A DNA stretch of 64,000 bases from Rosellinia necatrix (taxonomy: Eukaryota; Ascomycota; Sordariomycetes; Xylariales; Xylariaceae): contig JAGYVD010000005.1 in the NCBI GenBank assembly GCA_021209875.1, positions 434,001 to 498,000 on the forward strand, given 5' to 3'. The position numbers were made by a program, and so were the translations under genes. The notes under the pieces are model-generated. The model saw only the letters and a list, made by a program, of their open reading frames with translations, ran no database searches and was not told where the DNA came from. Below, piece by piece: positions 36,728 to 48,441 of the stretch (position 1 is its first letter; the number at the start of each line of letters is the position of its first letter).

Positions 36728-37435
36728 ATATAGCACGGGGGATCAAAGATTTTACCCGCCGTGGTGTCTACCAGGCACGCTGTTCATCATCCACCGACTC
36801 GGCAGTGACAGTGACGATAGTCGCCCATCTCTTGGTAATGGGACGGCGTTGATAGGCCGGCCAGGCCTCCCCCATTCAACAGCATATTAACCAACGAATT
36901 TTGGCAAATCAGCCTTACCAGCTGGACGTGTCTTCGCCAAGGTCAGGTAAAGCGGCTGAAGTCGGAGTGGGGTTGGGTACCCAGGCGTCGGGCATGTTAC
37001 GCCATGTCGTGACCGATATCGTGGTGTCGTATAGTGTCGTATAGCTGCCGAGCAAGGAAACTGGGGTATCGCGGTCCATCGTGCACCCGATGCTGTCGTA
37101 TTACGGCGCATGGCCGGAGTATTACTTACTTTGGGACGATGTCCGTGGTCTGGGGTAAAGCGACGCGTGCTCGGAGGGTGGGCTCCGGCTCATGTTCATT
37201 GGTTGGTAGTGTCATAGGAAGAGCTTAATTGCTGATGATACTGTGCTCACTAGATTGAAATTCATTTCGAAACCTCGGGGGAAGGGTGTTTCTGGTACTG
37301 CGTTTATTGGCAGTGTGCTATGCGACTGGCGACCGTTGTTAAGCGCGGGTCTGGATGGATTGGATGGAGCTACATGTAGATTAAGCGCGGTTGGAGTATT
37401 CCCGAGATATGCAGAGTGACAACATTCCATCTAGT

Positions 37436-37545
37436 GTACCTACCTACACTACTTCTGGGTAGGTAGGTACTACGTAGGTACCTACGGTTATTGCCTCGGA
37501 GGTGCCTATACTACCTACCTACCTAGGTAGGTACCTACTAGGTAG
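37436..37545. repeat. Cluster of CCTA/TAGG palindromic simple repeats
   Basis: Several CTACCTACCTAGGTAGGT-like runs lie within about 110 bp and can fold on themselves. Similar motifs recur at about 54,660, 55,080-55,140, 55,795-55,830, 55,905-55,935, 56,690-56,760, 58,795 and 59,805-59,845, always outside genes. Confidence 0.75.
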
Positions 37546-37774
37546 ATTAAGTACTGTTCAAGGAGCTTGAAAATCGAGTGGGCTGTCCCCATATAATGCT
37601 GAAATGCCGATTGGTGCTTCGGCCCCTGTTTTGGCGGGGCACTAACTAATTAAGCTTGTGTCTCTCCACGTCAACAAACCGGAGCCTCAAGCCATTTCGA
37701 TGCTTCATCATCCAATTCCGCTTAGTAACAACCCATAACCTTTGCACGCGCCCCCCCGCCTGAGGTTCGACAAC

Positions 37775-38212
37775 ATGGCTCCGGGAAAGAAGATGTACCC
37801 ACGGGCGACGGTCAAAAAGATTGTCAAGGCCCATTCGAAGTGCAATGTCAGCAAGAACGTCGACGTCATGGTAAGGCCGGAACTCGTCCGAATCGCTGGG
37901 TCGCGTGTGTCTGGGCGCGTCTAATACGTTGCGATATCTACAGATCTTCCTCGATTATGTTCTATTCATGCAAACGTGCGGTAATCCCCTGGGGTACGAT
38001 TTCCACACGAGCCAATTGCTAACCCTGGTAATAGATTGATCAAGGAGGCTACGATCAATTCGAAGCAAGCCGGCGAGCGAAACATCAGTGCCAAGAGCAT
38101 CCGGAAAGTGACGCCTGTAGGTTCCCCCAGATCGCATCGATGTTCATGATCCTAGTCGTACTCCATTGCCTAACTACTTAAATAGGATAGCCTTGCCAAG
38201 TTTAAAGGTTGA
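37775..38212 (+). CDS. CENP-W-type histone-fold kinetochore protein
   Basis: Four exons, 37,775-37,870, 37,944-37,975, 38,035-38,116 and 38,186-38,212, encode only 78 residues. The spliced protein runs YPRATVKKIVKAH, NVSKNVDVMIFLDYVLFM, KEATINSKQAGERN, ISAKSIRKVT and ends DSLAKFKG. This is the short histone fold of CENP-W, which pairs with CENP-T at the centromere as part of the inner kinetochore. Size and motif order fit the family well. Introns 1 and 3 have GTAAGG and GTAGGT donors. Intron 2 needs a poor GTGCGG donor to keep the frame, although a better GTAATC lies five bases downstream and would lead to a stop. The ATG lies in context CAACATGG. Confidence 0.85.
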
Positions 38213-39579
38213 AATCCGATGTCTCGGACGCTGCACTTGACGAGTCAAGCGAGTTATCTATCCTCTTGATTTTGGCTTGGCGAGATGAAATTAGTCCCCA
38301 GCAATACCATACCGCGGACTGATGCGGTGAATGAGAGCAGTGCTATCTATGGCAAATATATATCTCTGGTCCAGCAGGGACGGACAGGGCTTGAGTCTTC
38401 CTCCCAATGCAAGGCTTGCTGGCCACTGCTGTCGGTCTGTTTGCCTGGTATTCATAGGCCCAGAGAACGAGTGACGGTTTACTGGTCGGAGATGGCCAGC
38501 TGAGTTAAGCCAGTTAATATCCCAACACATGATCACCTTGACAGGGAGAAATGCTCGGATTATAAGACTGGTTGGGAGGCTTGGAGATGATGCCAAAGGC
38601 CAGTAACAATATTACTGCGTGTGCGGTGCTGTGGTTGTGTAGCCCCGATTCCCTATTTCGTCAGAGGCCACAGTAAAATACAGCCCCGGTGAAAGTGCTA
38701 GTGACTTATGACATAGTTAGATATATAAATAAATCTTTATTAAAAGACGAGTGAATGTATTTGGGCGCACCGCCACTTAGAATCCAAACCACATCGGCCA
38801 ACCTAACCTAATACTCAACCTGGATATGCAGTTTATGTACAAAGTCTGGCGTTTGACAGGGTACTGCAGCGCTACCTACATGCTAAAGCATCTCGATCTG
38901 TCGGGATGCACTGCCTGCTAGTGTGCGATGGGGGGGGGGGCACGTTCCCCAATTCAGGGCCAATCCAGGGCCCAATCCTGCGGTTGCCCGGCTGCAGATC
39001 CCACAATTACTTGTAGTACACTACCTGGGTCGCGCCCCTAGGCTACCTGGTACAGTAGCCTGACTTACAGCAGTGGGGGCCAAAACTAAGTTAGCCTGAC
39101 CTAGACCTACCAGTTGGAGAAAAAGCAACGTGAGAACCTTCACAACTCGATTTCGTCCCTCCACACCCTCCACAAACACACCATCATCATTCTCCATTCA
39201 CCACAAATCTTTACCTACAACCCAGCCCAGCACAGCACACCTATCCGATATCCTAAAAAAAAAAAAAAGGCCCCTACCCGTCTCCGCAAGATTGACCATC
39301 GCAGTCCCACCCATCGTCCAGATTGGCAGGACATATACACAGACGAACACAACGAATCCATTTTTGTCCTCTTGACACTCCCACGCTCTCCTCTCCCTTC
39401 CTCCCTCCCTCTCTCCCTCCCCCGCCTTCGATTGCTTTCGTCACGCGGACAGGGCGACCGACCTGCCTAATAGACATCCCTCCTGCTCCACAGAGCTTTA
39501 GCTACACCCGCTTGCCATCACCGGCACCCAGCCCATACACACAACGGGGCCGACCCTAGCTACGCGCTCTCCCCTCGCA
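38213..39579. other. Intergenic, with homopolymer tracts
   Basis: About 1.4 kb. It contains a G run at about 38,930-38,940 and an A run at about 39,257-39,269. The CT/CA-rich stretch from about 39,130 to 39,575 is probably the promoter and 5' leader of the YAG7-like gene. Several short open frames over that stretch are low-complexity artefacts. Confidence 0.55.
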
Positions 39580-41314
39580 ATGCCGTCCCCCGCTGTCCAG
39601 AACCCTGCCGCCCCAGCCGAGTCCAAGTCGGCCAAGAAGAAGAAGGCGAAGGAGGCCAAGGCTGAGCACACCGAGTCACCAGCCTCATCTGTCTCCCCCG
39701 CCCCCGACCGGCCCGCCTCCGTTACTGGTGCCGACGCTTCGGAAGACGGCTCTAAAAACCCTTATATTCAAGACCTTCAGAAGTAAGCCCGGTATCTTCA
39801 GTCCATCAGATCTCCCCGCTCCTGCCATGCCGGCCTCTTTATTCATCGTGTGTCTGACCCTGGCGCTAGGAACATTCGTAATGTCACTAAGAAAATTGTA
39901 AGTTAACATCATCGTTGTGCTATTCGAAGCCCAAGCTCTGTGACCCTTCCCACTGCGTGTCGAAGGATGACGATGCTAACGAGGGTCTCAAGAACGGTAC
40001 CACGAAGACCGACATAATCATCGACCAACACAAGGACAAGACCCTTGACGAGCTTGTTGATGCCAAACTCATCAATGCCGACCAGCGAGCCCAACGTTTG
40101 AAGAAGCCCCAGCTTGAGGCACAGCTGGCTCAGTACGAAGAGCAGCTCGCCCAGTACAAGAAGGTCGATGAGGATTACCGATCCCGCTCTGCCGCTGATA
40201 AAGCTGCCCTCGAGAAGGCCTTGACTGAGAAATTTGAAAAAGAGAAAGCAGACATCATCAGCGAGCTCACCGAGAAGGCCGCTGCCGACGTTAAGCAGTC
40301 TCAGCATACCTGCCTACTGATCCTCTCCCAATTTCTTCGCCTCGCGGCTGCCCGGAGATCGGAGGAGGCTGACGCCAGCCTTGACGAAAATATGGCCTTG
40401 GAGGGTGTTTTGCTTAACGTATATTCCGGCGACGAGCATGCTGTCGCAACAATGTTTAAGCTCATTGAAGGCTCCCCTGAGAAAACTTTCAATGTAGCTA
40501 ATGAGGAGCTACAAACCACCTGTGAGCCTACTTGCCAACAAATGCGGTGCTGCAGAGATTGATAATAGTGTAGATGGTCAAGTCAAAGCCGCGGCTACGG
40601 CTTATATCGGCCCTTACGATGCCACCGAGGCCGCACCAGATACGAGTGAGACTGTCGCGGAACCTATCCCTGCCGCTGAGACCGACCTAAACATCGCCCA
40701 TGCGGAGTCTGATGCTCCTGGAGCGACCGAACCTCTGACCAACGGACACACCGAGTCCACGCCCCAATCTGGGGTCCCCGCCGACGCTGATGTCTCTGAT
40801 AATGCCGCTAATGCCACCACTGGATCCGAGTGGGATGCTAACAACAATACCATGAGTTCCTCCATCACGCAAGAGGGCTGGGTGGAAGTCCCACGTGACC
40901 CTTCGGAACCTGACACCGGCTTGGCGGCAACCCCCGCAGCCCCAGCCAACCCCCGCAGCCCCAGCCAATGTACAATCGTGGGCTGACGATCAGCCCGAGA
41001 ACCCCCCAGAGGTAGGCCTACCCCCCGAATATATTGGATAGCGAATAGACTACCCAATGACACCCTTCTGACATCTTGCTCACTAATGCTAATAGCAGGC
41101 TCCTGCCTCTACTGATGCGAACGATGGGTTTCGTCAGGTCCATCGCACCCGTCCCCGTGGCCATGATCGTGAAAACAGTGGGAGAGGCCGGGGACGAGGA
41201 GATCACCGTGGTGGCCACAGAAGTGGCTATCATGAGGGTCGAGGCGGACGAGGACGGGGACGTGGCCGTGGCAGCATGTCGATGCGGGGTCGACCACGAC
41301 CTGAGGAGCCCTAG
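39580..41314 (+). CDS. YAG7-like fungal protein, C-terminal RGG box cut off by a 19-bp duplication
   Basis: Five exons can be placed: 39,580-39,782, 39,870-39,897, 39,966-40,521, 40,574-41,011 and 41,099-41,314. The N-terminus is Ala/Lys-rich (KSAKKKKAKEAKAE). It is followed by NPYIQDLQK joined to NIRNVTKKI, a long charged coiled coil, and the RRSEEADASLDENMALEGVLLNVY-type region typical of fungal YAG7-like proteins. Intron 3 splicing gives TTYGQVKAAATAY, as in relatives. In exon 4 a perfect 19-bp tandem duplication (40,930-40,967) shifts the frame, so translation stops at 40,986 after 399 residues. Without the duplication the frame would continue through QSWADDQ to an Arg-Gly-rich tail (to 41,314, 473 residues) that is otherwise intact. 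Function is unclear; the lost tail suggests RNA binding or ribosome association. Confidence 0.75.
40930..40967 (+). repeat. 19-bp perfect tandem duplication inside the YAG7-like gene
   Basis: The unit ACCCCCGCAGCCCCAGCCA occurs twice head to tail at 40,930-40,948 and 40,949-40,967. Being 19 rather than 18 bp long, it changes the reading frame by one base. It is either a recent replication slip, a population variant, or an assembly error. Confidence 0.9.
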
Positions 41315-42684
41315 AGAACTTATCGCCGCGTGGAGGCTCGTCCATCAGCCGGCCACCGGCCCGTTTTTCTTGGGGGCCTCACGATTACCGACGACCGTGG
41401 CACCATCTCCTCGATGGGCCACTCACTTGTTGGTCTCATTATATCGCTGTACACTAGATTTCTGTCTTACTGTCATAGCGCAGTCTCGGGTATGAGGTCG
41501 CATGTAGGGAAAAACAAAAAGCATTGGTGCATGTGGAACGATTGATTGTGCTGGGCCGGCCATCATTATAGGAGCAACAAAGGATGGGCATTCAAACTGG
41601 CGTCCATGTCCCATGATTTTCAAATGGGAAAGCATCCCGTTTGTCTGTACAATAGGTCTTGTAGCATGTATGGGGCGAATATTTTCAGTGTGAAGTTCAG
41701 GGTACCCCATGAGGAAGCATCACTTCCGGAAGCAGTGACATACCTTTCATCCGTTCCATTTTACCGTGATAATGGTCGGGTATTTGTGCCACTCTCTTCT
41801 GCAACAATAAAAAAGCCTGGGTGGGCGGGTATATTTGTGTGTTGCATGCATATTCCCGACTAGGCAAATAGAAGTCGATGATCATGGCATATTCACCATA
41901 CTAGGAATATATTACGCATTATTACATGCCGAGCTAGTGACCCTAATAATATTGTTAGTTTAATTATTAAAACGTAGAAATGGACGATGCGCTTACAACG
42001 TCAAGGCGAGAAGAAGAAAGTGAGGATAAAAAGAAAGAGGAAAAATGACATGACGGTGACGCCGTGTGTCCGGGTCGAACCGCAAACCCACAGGAATGTT
42101 GCAAAAAAGCGAAGGCGGACTTAACCGCATGGTAACACTTCTTTGTTTGTAGATTTGATAGAACCAGCTACTTCGCTGGAAACCTGTTGTGCTAATACAG
42201 TATATAAAAGCCAGGCAGGCCTACCGGTAAAATGTGGGGCGGGGATGAGTCTTACAAGTACCTAGGTATATCTTGGGTTTTAGCGTTTCATCCTATAGGT
42301 ACTCTAGAGGGGCACCCCAGTGCGCCATGGACTAACCTCTTAGGATCCGGAGGAGACGCCGGTCTACCCAGTGGAGACTCTGCTTGTATTTGTTGGTAGT
42401 GATGGAAAGATGCATATGGCTTCATGCAGGACGGGGAATTGTTGGCAGTCGCGTCAAGTGCGCAACACACGCCTGCTGGCAGATCAGCTCTTGAGCATTT
42501 CTACACTTGTTGAAGAACAGTTCAAAGGTGTATATGCTTCTGCCCACGTATCTTTACTACTCTGGCTGAAAAGCGAAATATACGAGCATGGATATGGATA
42601 CATTTTCATCAGTAGTCTATTGATCATTTTATTGGGGTTGGTTCTACGTTTGAGACTTTACTCCCGACACAACCGCTCGGCATT
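41315..42684. other. Intergenic between convergent genes
   Basis: About 1.4 kb. Open frames here (for example 41,546-41,863) show no family features. A tRNA-like string on the minus strand near 42,060-42,140 was considered and rejected. Nothing else was seen. Confidence 0.5.
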
Positions 42685-45491
42685 CTACGCAGTATGCCCG
42701 CTGGTCTTTAGCCATTCCTTCAAGACACCCGCATCCCGAGTATAGTAAGCGGCGCGCCCGCGGACAGCGTCCTTGACTTGCTCCAGTGTGCGATCGAAGC
42801 CGCTTGTGTCCTTGTCCTTGAAGAACTCGTCTATCTCGGTGATGTACTTGTCATCTACGAACTTGTTTAGAGATATCTTCACAAAGCGATCCAACACTAC
42901 GGGGTTGGCCATCTTGGTGGTCAACTTGGCCCAATTCGCCTTGATGTACTCCCATTGTATGTTGCGAGCAAATGAGTTGGATGCCAGAGAGCTAGATAGG
43001 GTGTGCATATCGCCGGACGGGACTGACTCCGAGGCCGGAGCTGGAGGTGACATGTCGTATAGGAATGGCAATAGCTCGTTCTTGATGAGTTCGGCGTCCG
43101 TAGTATGACCCAGAGATGCTAAGCAGACATCTTTGCCATCAATGGAGGAGCCGCTCAGCCACTCCTTCTTGAGAGCCTTAACCGCTTCCGCGGGTTTGGC
43201 CTTGATAGCGGCCCGGTAGACAACCGTTCTTAAACTGGGGTGGAAGGTGGCTCCTTGGGACACCCACGCATCAAACAGGGAAAGGGCTTTCTTAGTTACC
43301 CTGTACATGATATTTGATTAGTATTGATAACGATACAGACCTCGCCTGAGGTTTCATAGCATTGTATCTTCACTGAATGGGTTCGACTTACTCTGGGTGT
43401 CCGTTCGCCGATGCATGCAAAAGTAGCCTCTTTCGAAGCATCCCCGTTAGGTAATCCTCATTTTCAGAGAACTCCCACCCGATTTTCTCCACGGCATTGC
43501 CCACCAGCTTCAAGGAGAAACTTTGAAGACCTTGTTTAATGAGATCGTCTTGGCCGAAAATAGACTTGAGCGTGCCTAGTGAATCGAGGACTTGAGACCA
43601 GACGAGATAGTTGGTTTCGTTCTCAAATCCCTGGATAAACGAGAGAAGTGCCGCGGGAGAACCGTACCCCGCAAAAGCGAGATCGGCTGCGGAGCCTATG
43701 ATAGATATCTTATCCTCGTTGCTCAAGCGGTCAAGTTGAGTACCAAGCTTAGCGAGTCGCGCGGGGGGATAGTTGGTTCGATAGAATCCAGTGGCATTGC
43801 TGTTGAGCTTATAAAAGTCGTCATCGATGTCTCTAATAGTCGTATCTCTTTGCGTCAATGCCCAAGTCTGAACGCCTTGTTCCCCAACCTTACCCTGGAG
43901 GCCAAGCGGAACCCACCAGACTGTTTCGTCCTCTTCGGGCTTAACCCCGCCAGTCGACAGGAAACGGTTCTGTTTGATGGAGATTTGGCCAGGTTCCTCA
44001 GCGACAGTAATCAAGGGATGTCCAATCTTCTCGATCCAATTACCCATCAGTTCATTGACGTTAGCCCCTGAAGCCTCGGACAAAGCCTGCCAAAGATATT
44101 CGGTCTTGGCGTTTCCGTACGCGTGCTTCCTGAGATATGCCCCGACGCCTTGCAGGAAGGTCTTCTCTCCTAGGTGATTCACTAACATCCGAAGAGTCGA
44201 GCATCCTTTGAGATAGCTGATGTGATCAAAAATCTGATTCACGTCGAGGGCATCCTGGACCGGAACATGAACGGGATGAGAGGCACGCATGCCGTCAAGC
44301 TTGAATGCCATCTCCATACCTTCGTTAACGAATTGAGCCCAGACCTGCCAGTCTGGATGAAACTCATTAACGGCGTACCAACCAGCCCAGGTCGCGAAAG
44401 ATTCGTTGAGCCAGAGCTCATCCCACCAGTCCATGGTAACAAGATTACCAAACCATTGGTGGGCCAGCTCGTGGGCAACGACGTAGGCGACGCGATTCTT
44501 GTATCTTGCATCAGACGTTTTCTCGTCAAAAAGGACAGCGGTGGTGCGATATGTCACTAGTCCCCAGTTTTCCATTGCGCCGTGAGTGAACTCGTGGACA
44601 GCTAGCAGATCTGATTTGGGAAGGGGGTAGTCGATACCGAAACTTTCCGAAAAGAGATCAATCGTCTTGGGAGCGTGTTCCAGAGCCCAACGGCCCTGTT
44701 CCTTCAATCCTCGCGTGGTATAGACGCGCACGGGAATCTGCTTTCCGTTGTAGTGACGTTCGGTGAAGGCCTCTACGTACTCAAAGTCGCCCACCGCCCA
44801 TGCCAATAGGTAAGTGCTCATTACCGGCGTGCGCTCAAACGATACGTTTTGGAAACCATCACGTGTTTTGGTCACACTCTTGACGGGCATGTTGGATAGC
44901 GCTACTTGATCCTCAGGAGTTTCGATCTGAAAGTCAAAGGTGGCCTTGAGCCGAGGTTCGTCGAAGCAAGGGAAGGCCCTTCGCGCATCACAAGCCTCAA
45001 ATTGGGTGGATAACATGTAGTGGAAGCTCTCATCCCTGGGAACCGATGCGGCTGCGGGGACGACGGGCTTGTACTTGCTCCTGTAAAAGCCGGCCATGTC
45101 GTTGTTGATAATGCCCTTGAACAGGATGGTGAGAGTAGCCTGTTCCGAGGCGGGGATCTCCTCGGCGAACTGAAGTGTGGCACGTTGCTTCTTGTCATTG
45201 TAGCTGAAGGTGGAGGTTTCGACGGATTTTCCATTTTCCACAGCCACCTCGGCCTTCTGAAGGGTTAATTCAAGCGAGTTGAGAACGATGTCCTTGACAG
45301 GCTCAGCAATCGAAACATTGATGCTTATTGAAAGGCGGTTAGGTCTCATAGATTACAACGGGGGAGCCAGAGGCTCGGACGACTCACGAGACCCGTCCTT
45401 GGTAGGACCAATCGGCGAAGTTCATGGACGAGATGGAGAGGTCATAGTGGGAGGGCTTGACGAAGCCGGGGAGAATGTCGCGGTCAGCCAT
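42685..45491 (-). CDS. M1-family zinc aminopeptidase (Ape2/Aap1 type)
   Basis: Three minus-strand exons, 45,491-45,388, 45,323-43,392 and 43,300-42,685, encode 883 residues, the usual length for this family. Both introns have GT..AG ends (GTGAGT and GTAAGT donors) and keep the frame. The enzyme removes N-terminal amino acids from peptides. Visible motifs are PCFDEP, the substrate-binding GAMEN at residues 283-287, the zinc site HELAH at 319-323 and the third ligand Glu342 in NESF, 18 residues later as required. The C-terminal part is the helical ERAP1-like domain. Relatives sometimes have a longer, mitochondrially targeted N-terminus from an upstream exon; upstream coding-like sequence (45,500-45,820) is in another frame, so I use the ATG at 45,491. 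Confidence 0.93.
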
Positions 45492-46853
45492 GATGGAGGA
45501 TGGGATGATAGCAGAACAAGACACTCTGGAGGTGGCAGAAAACGGGCGCGACAGGAAGAGAGGGATGATGGGAAGAGCTGCCCCGCGTCGTCGATCCGGG
45601 CAGAGGGTTCGGTGGTGGGGTCCTCGGGACAGCGAGCAGCTGCGTAGCGGGACTGAATTGGCAGGTGACGAGATGCTGATGGCAGTAGCTTGGCTAGCCG
45701 GCCGATGCCATGGCAGCGTGTCGCCAGTGTGGCCGCGGAGTGGGCTGCACGGGCGTCTTGTTGGCCAACGGGGACTGGGCGGAGGGGGACGACGAATTGG
45801 GAGCCGTGGTGATGCAACATATTGCTCGTAGAGATCCGATCACAGATTGCCTGGTGCTGGAATCGCCACTGCCCCTCATGCAGCTGTAGGTCATGCAGCC
45901 GTAGGTCGTGCCTGTACCTGTACCTATGCCACGGCTACCCAGGTGGGAAAGCCCAAGCCGGACTATCCGGCCAATCAGATCCATCGGATCATTGCACCAT
46001 CGGCTGCGGTGGGACTAATTTGGAACAATCTGAGACCGGTAGGTGCCGATGGACAGGGTTGAAATAGCAAGGGAAGCCAAAAAAAAAAAAAAAAATACAA
46101 AAAAAAAAATGATTAAATTTGGTCAAATCAAAAGTCCTCGGATCACCTGCAGTGTGGTGCAATTAGTGTTTAACAGTAATTATGGCCCCTTGGTATCACG
46201 TGTACGACCTACGTAGTTGAGTAACCTAGGCAGGCATACGCAACCTGTATACTGTCTCTCAAGGATATTTGATTGTTGTGTGTTTGACGAGGATGGCTCT
46301 CCAAGACACGTGTGTAGCAATAGATGAATGAGGCGCAATGGCAATGGATGATAATTCCCAGTAAATGGTAGAAGGGGCGGGGAGCGGGTGTTGAAAGTTC
46401 AAGCGAAATCGAATACAGACATAGTACAATAAAGAAATTGCTTATTATGAATAACCCACCCGTTGGAGATTGTCTGTGAATGGCGTATATGGAGATGTTG
46501 AGAGGTGTTCTAGTCACAAGGTTGTGTAAACAATAACTTATCTAACTACCTATCTTCATACACTGTTTTAATGAATTCATTGCTTTTAACAATGGCCAAA
46601 ACCGACTTAAACGCTAGCATTGTGGCAGGAGAGAATCCACCCGCAGTGCAGTGCCCTGGTATGCCGCTAGTCACGAAAAGGGAAATCTATTTTGATCCTT
46701 GATCCAATTCGCTGCATCATGCCCGGCCGACGTGAAGTTGGACCACAAGTACTTAAACTACCGAAAGACGGCTGGCTGGCTGGCTAACTAGTAGAGAGCA
46801 ATAATTGTCCATCCATGCCCATTCGTACAACTTGAAATCGTATACTACACCTC
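45492..46853. other. Divergent intergenic region of the aminopeptidase and APC10 genes
   Basis: About 1.4 kb. It includes GC-rich sequence next to the aminopeptidase start (45,500-46,000) that is open in several frames on both strands but has no recognisable product; it may be leader, an alternative first exon, or promoter. A-rich tracts lie at 46,079-46,109. Confidence 0.5.
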
Positions 46854-48441
46854 ATGGAGAGTCGAGACATGGAACATGGTGAGGCATCAACCTCGGCGCA
46901 CGCCAGCCGCCGCCAGCAGACCAGAGAATATCGTCGCCGTCTACTCCGATCAAACCGCACCATTGCGGCCGTGTACGAGGCTCAATTCCATGGCACCCCC
47001 GTGCCTACTGCGGGATATGAGGCCCGGGCATATCACGAACCCGCCCAATTAGGCGTTTCGCCGACTGCTAGATGGTCATTCCAGACACCTGAAGGTCAGT
47101 TCTGTTCTCCCCAGATTGTGCCCTCTCTGTCTTCACCTCCCACCAGATCAGTCCCGTTCCCACCTACATCCCCATTCCCATTCCCATACCTGTCCCCATC
47201 CCACCCCAGAGTCAACACCCAGTCGTTTTTTTTTTTTCCCAACCTTGCCACCTGCCATCTTTTTACTCCTACTTCAAGGCCAGGAATACAATTATGGCTC
47301 CTCCCTTTGGAGAATCATCAAGCGCTCTGTGGTCTCGCAGAGATCCTCGATGGCGTGTCATTCGAGGCAACCGCTCCCTCCCGCCCGCCCAAACTTTGGC
47401 TCGTGGCCGAAGCCGACGGGAAGATAGCGTCATCATACGCGAAGACGAGCCGTTTAGCCCGGCCTCTCAAGCATTTGCTGATATCCTCACAGAGCGTATG
47501 GTCCGGCCTGAGCAGTTCCATGCCCCGGCCCGAGGAGGGTTCGCCACTGGCAGCGACGATGGAGATCTTGACGTAGGCCCAATTGCTGGGGCCGAGATAG
47601 ACCACACGGAGGGCGGCGAGGGCGAGGCAGTGCACGACGGTAGCGAGGGTGGCGAAGTCGAGGACGCAGAGGAGGAGGAAGAGGAGGATGATCAGCCCTT
47701 CGATGCCAGCGCCGTCGGTTTGAAGGAAATCAGCAACCTTGCTAGTTTTACGGTCAGCAGCTACAAGCCCGGATGCGGAGTGAAGGAACTCCGCGACGAC
47801 GACCCCAACCAATACTGGCAGTATGTACACGCTTATGCTCTCTAGCCCCATTTCCCATTTCCATTACTGACGCTCGACCCAGATCAGATGGTCCCCAGCC
47901 TCATCGCCTTAACATCCACTTCATCAAGCGAGTTGAGATCCGGGCATTGCGGCTCTACCTTGACTACGAGCTCGACGAGAGCTATACGCCGACCAAGATT
48001 CAGATCACGGCAGGCACGGGCCCCAATCTCACCATCCCCTTCACCACCATGGAACTGAACACGCCCAAGGGCTGGATCGACGTCCCGATTGTGGGAGCGG
48101 GCGGTGGCCCCGATGGAAACTCGCTCTGCTGTTTCTTCGTGCGCGTGATCATTCTCGAGAACCACCAGAACGGCAAGGACACGCACATCCGGGGCATCAA
48201 AGTGTACGCGCTCGACGAGGGCGCCGACACGGTCGACAACAACCCCATCGACGACGTCCTGAACGACCTCGATGACTATAGCCTGCGTATCAAGCGCATG
48301 AGTCTCGGCGAGAGTGACGACGAGACTCTACTGCGCCTTGACGCCCAGGCTCGGAAGCGCAAGACCAACGCCAAGAAATACACCCCGGGCGACGGCGGAC
48401 TGAGCATTCCGGACTTCATGAGAGAGCCGGAGATCCGCTAG
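46854..48441 (+). CDS. APC10: APC10/Doc1 subunit of the anaphase-promoting complex
   Basis: The DOC domain is clear: GLKEISNLASFTVSS, KPGCGVKELRDD, YWQ joined across a 62-bp intron (47,821-47,882) to SDGPQPHRLNIHF, then LRLYLDYELDESYTP and the C-terminal VRVIILENHQNGKDTHIRG. In the anaphase-promoting complex this subunit helps recognise degrons and keeps substrates bound, driving mitotic exit. The first exon (from 46,854, ending at a GTCAGT donor at 47,095) gives REYRRRLLRSNRTIAAVYEAQF. The first acceptor is uncertain: 47,223 or 47,343 are frame-compatible (465 or 425 residues). Between them lies a long acidic insert (EEEEEEDD) unlike the compact yeast protein. After the domain, about 60 residues end in DFMREPEIR. 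Confidence 0.85.

Larger units (their letters stand above)
36559..37774. other. Intergenic, with CA microsatellite and TACCTAGG repeats
   Basis: About 1.2 kb between divergent genes. It contains an (AC)n tract of about 27 bp at 36,696-36,722 and a dense cluster of TACCTAGGTA-type motifs at 37,436-37,545. Short open frames here show no recognisable protein. Confidence 0.6.

Noticed and set aside
42055..42145. tRNA-Ser/Leu-like string on the minus strand (GGTTAAG, then GGTTCGACCC)
   Set aside because: The T-arm stem does not pair, no acceptor stem could be formed, and no clear anticodon loop is present.
42371..42745. 124-codon plus-strand frame with a hydrophobic segment
   Set aside because: It overlaps the 3' end of the aminopeptidase gene on the other strand and shows no conserved feature.
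45422..45831. Upstream Arg/Pro-rich open frames near the aminopeptidase start as a mitochondrial targeting exon
   Set aside because: The minus-strand frame does not join the main frame and no convincing donor was found; it remains only a possibility.
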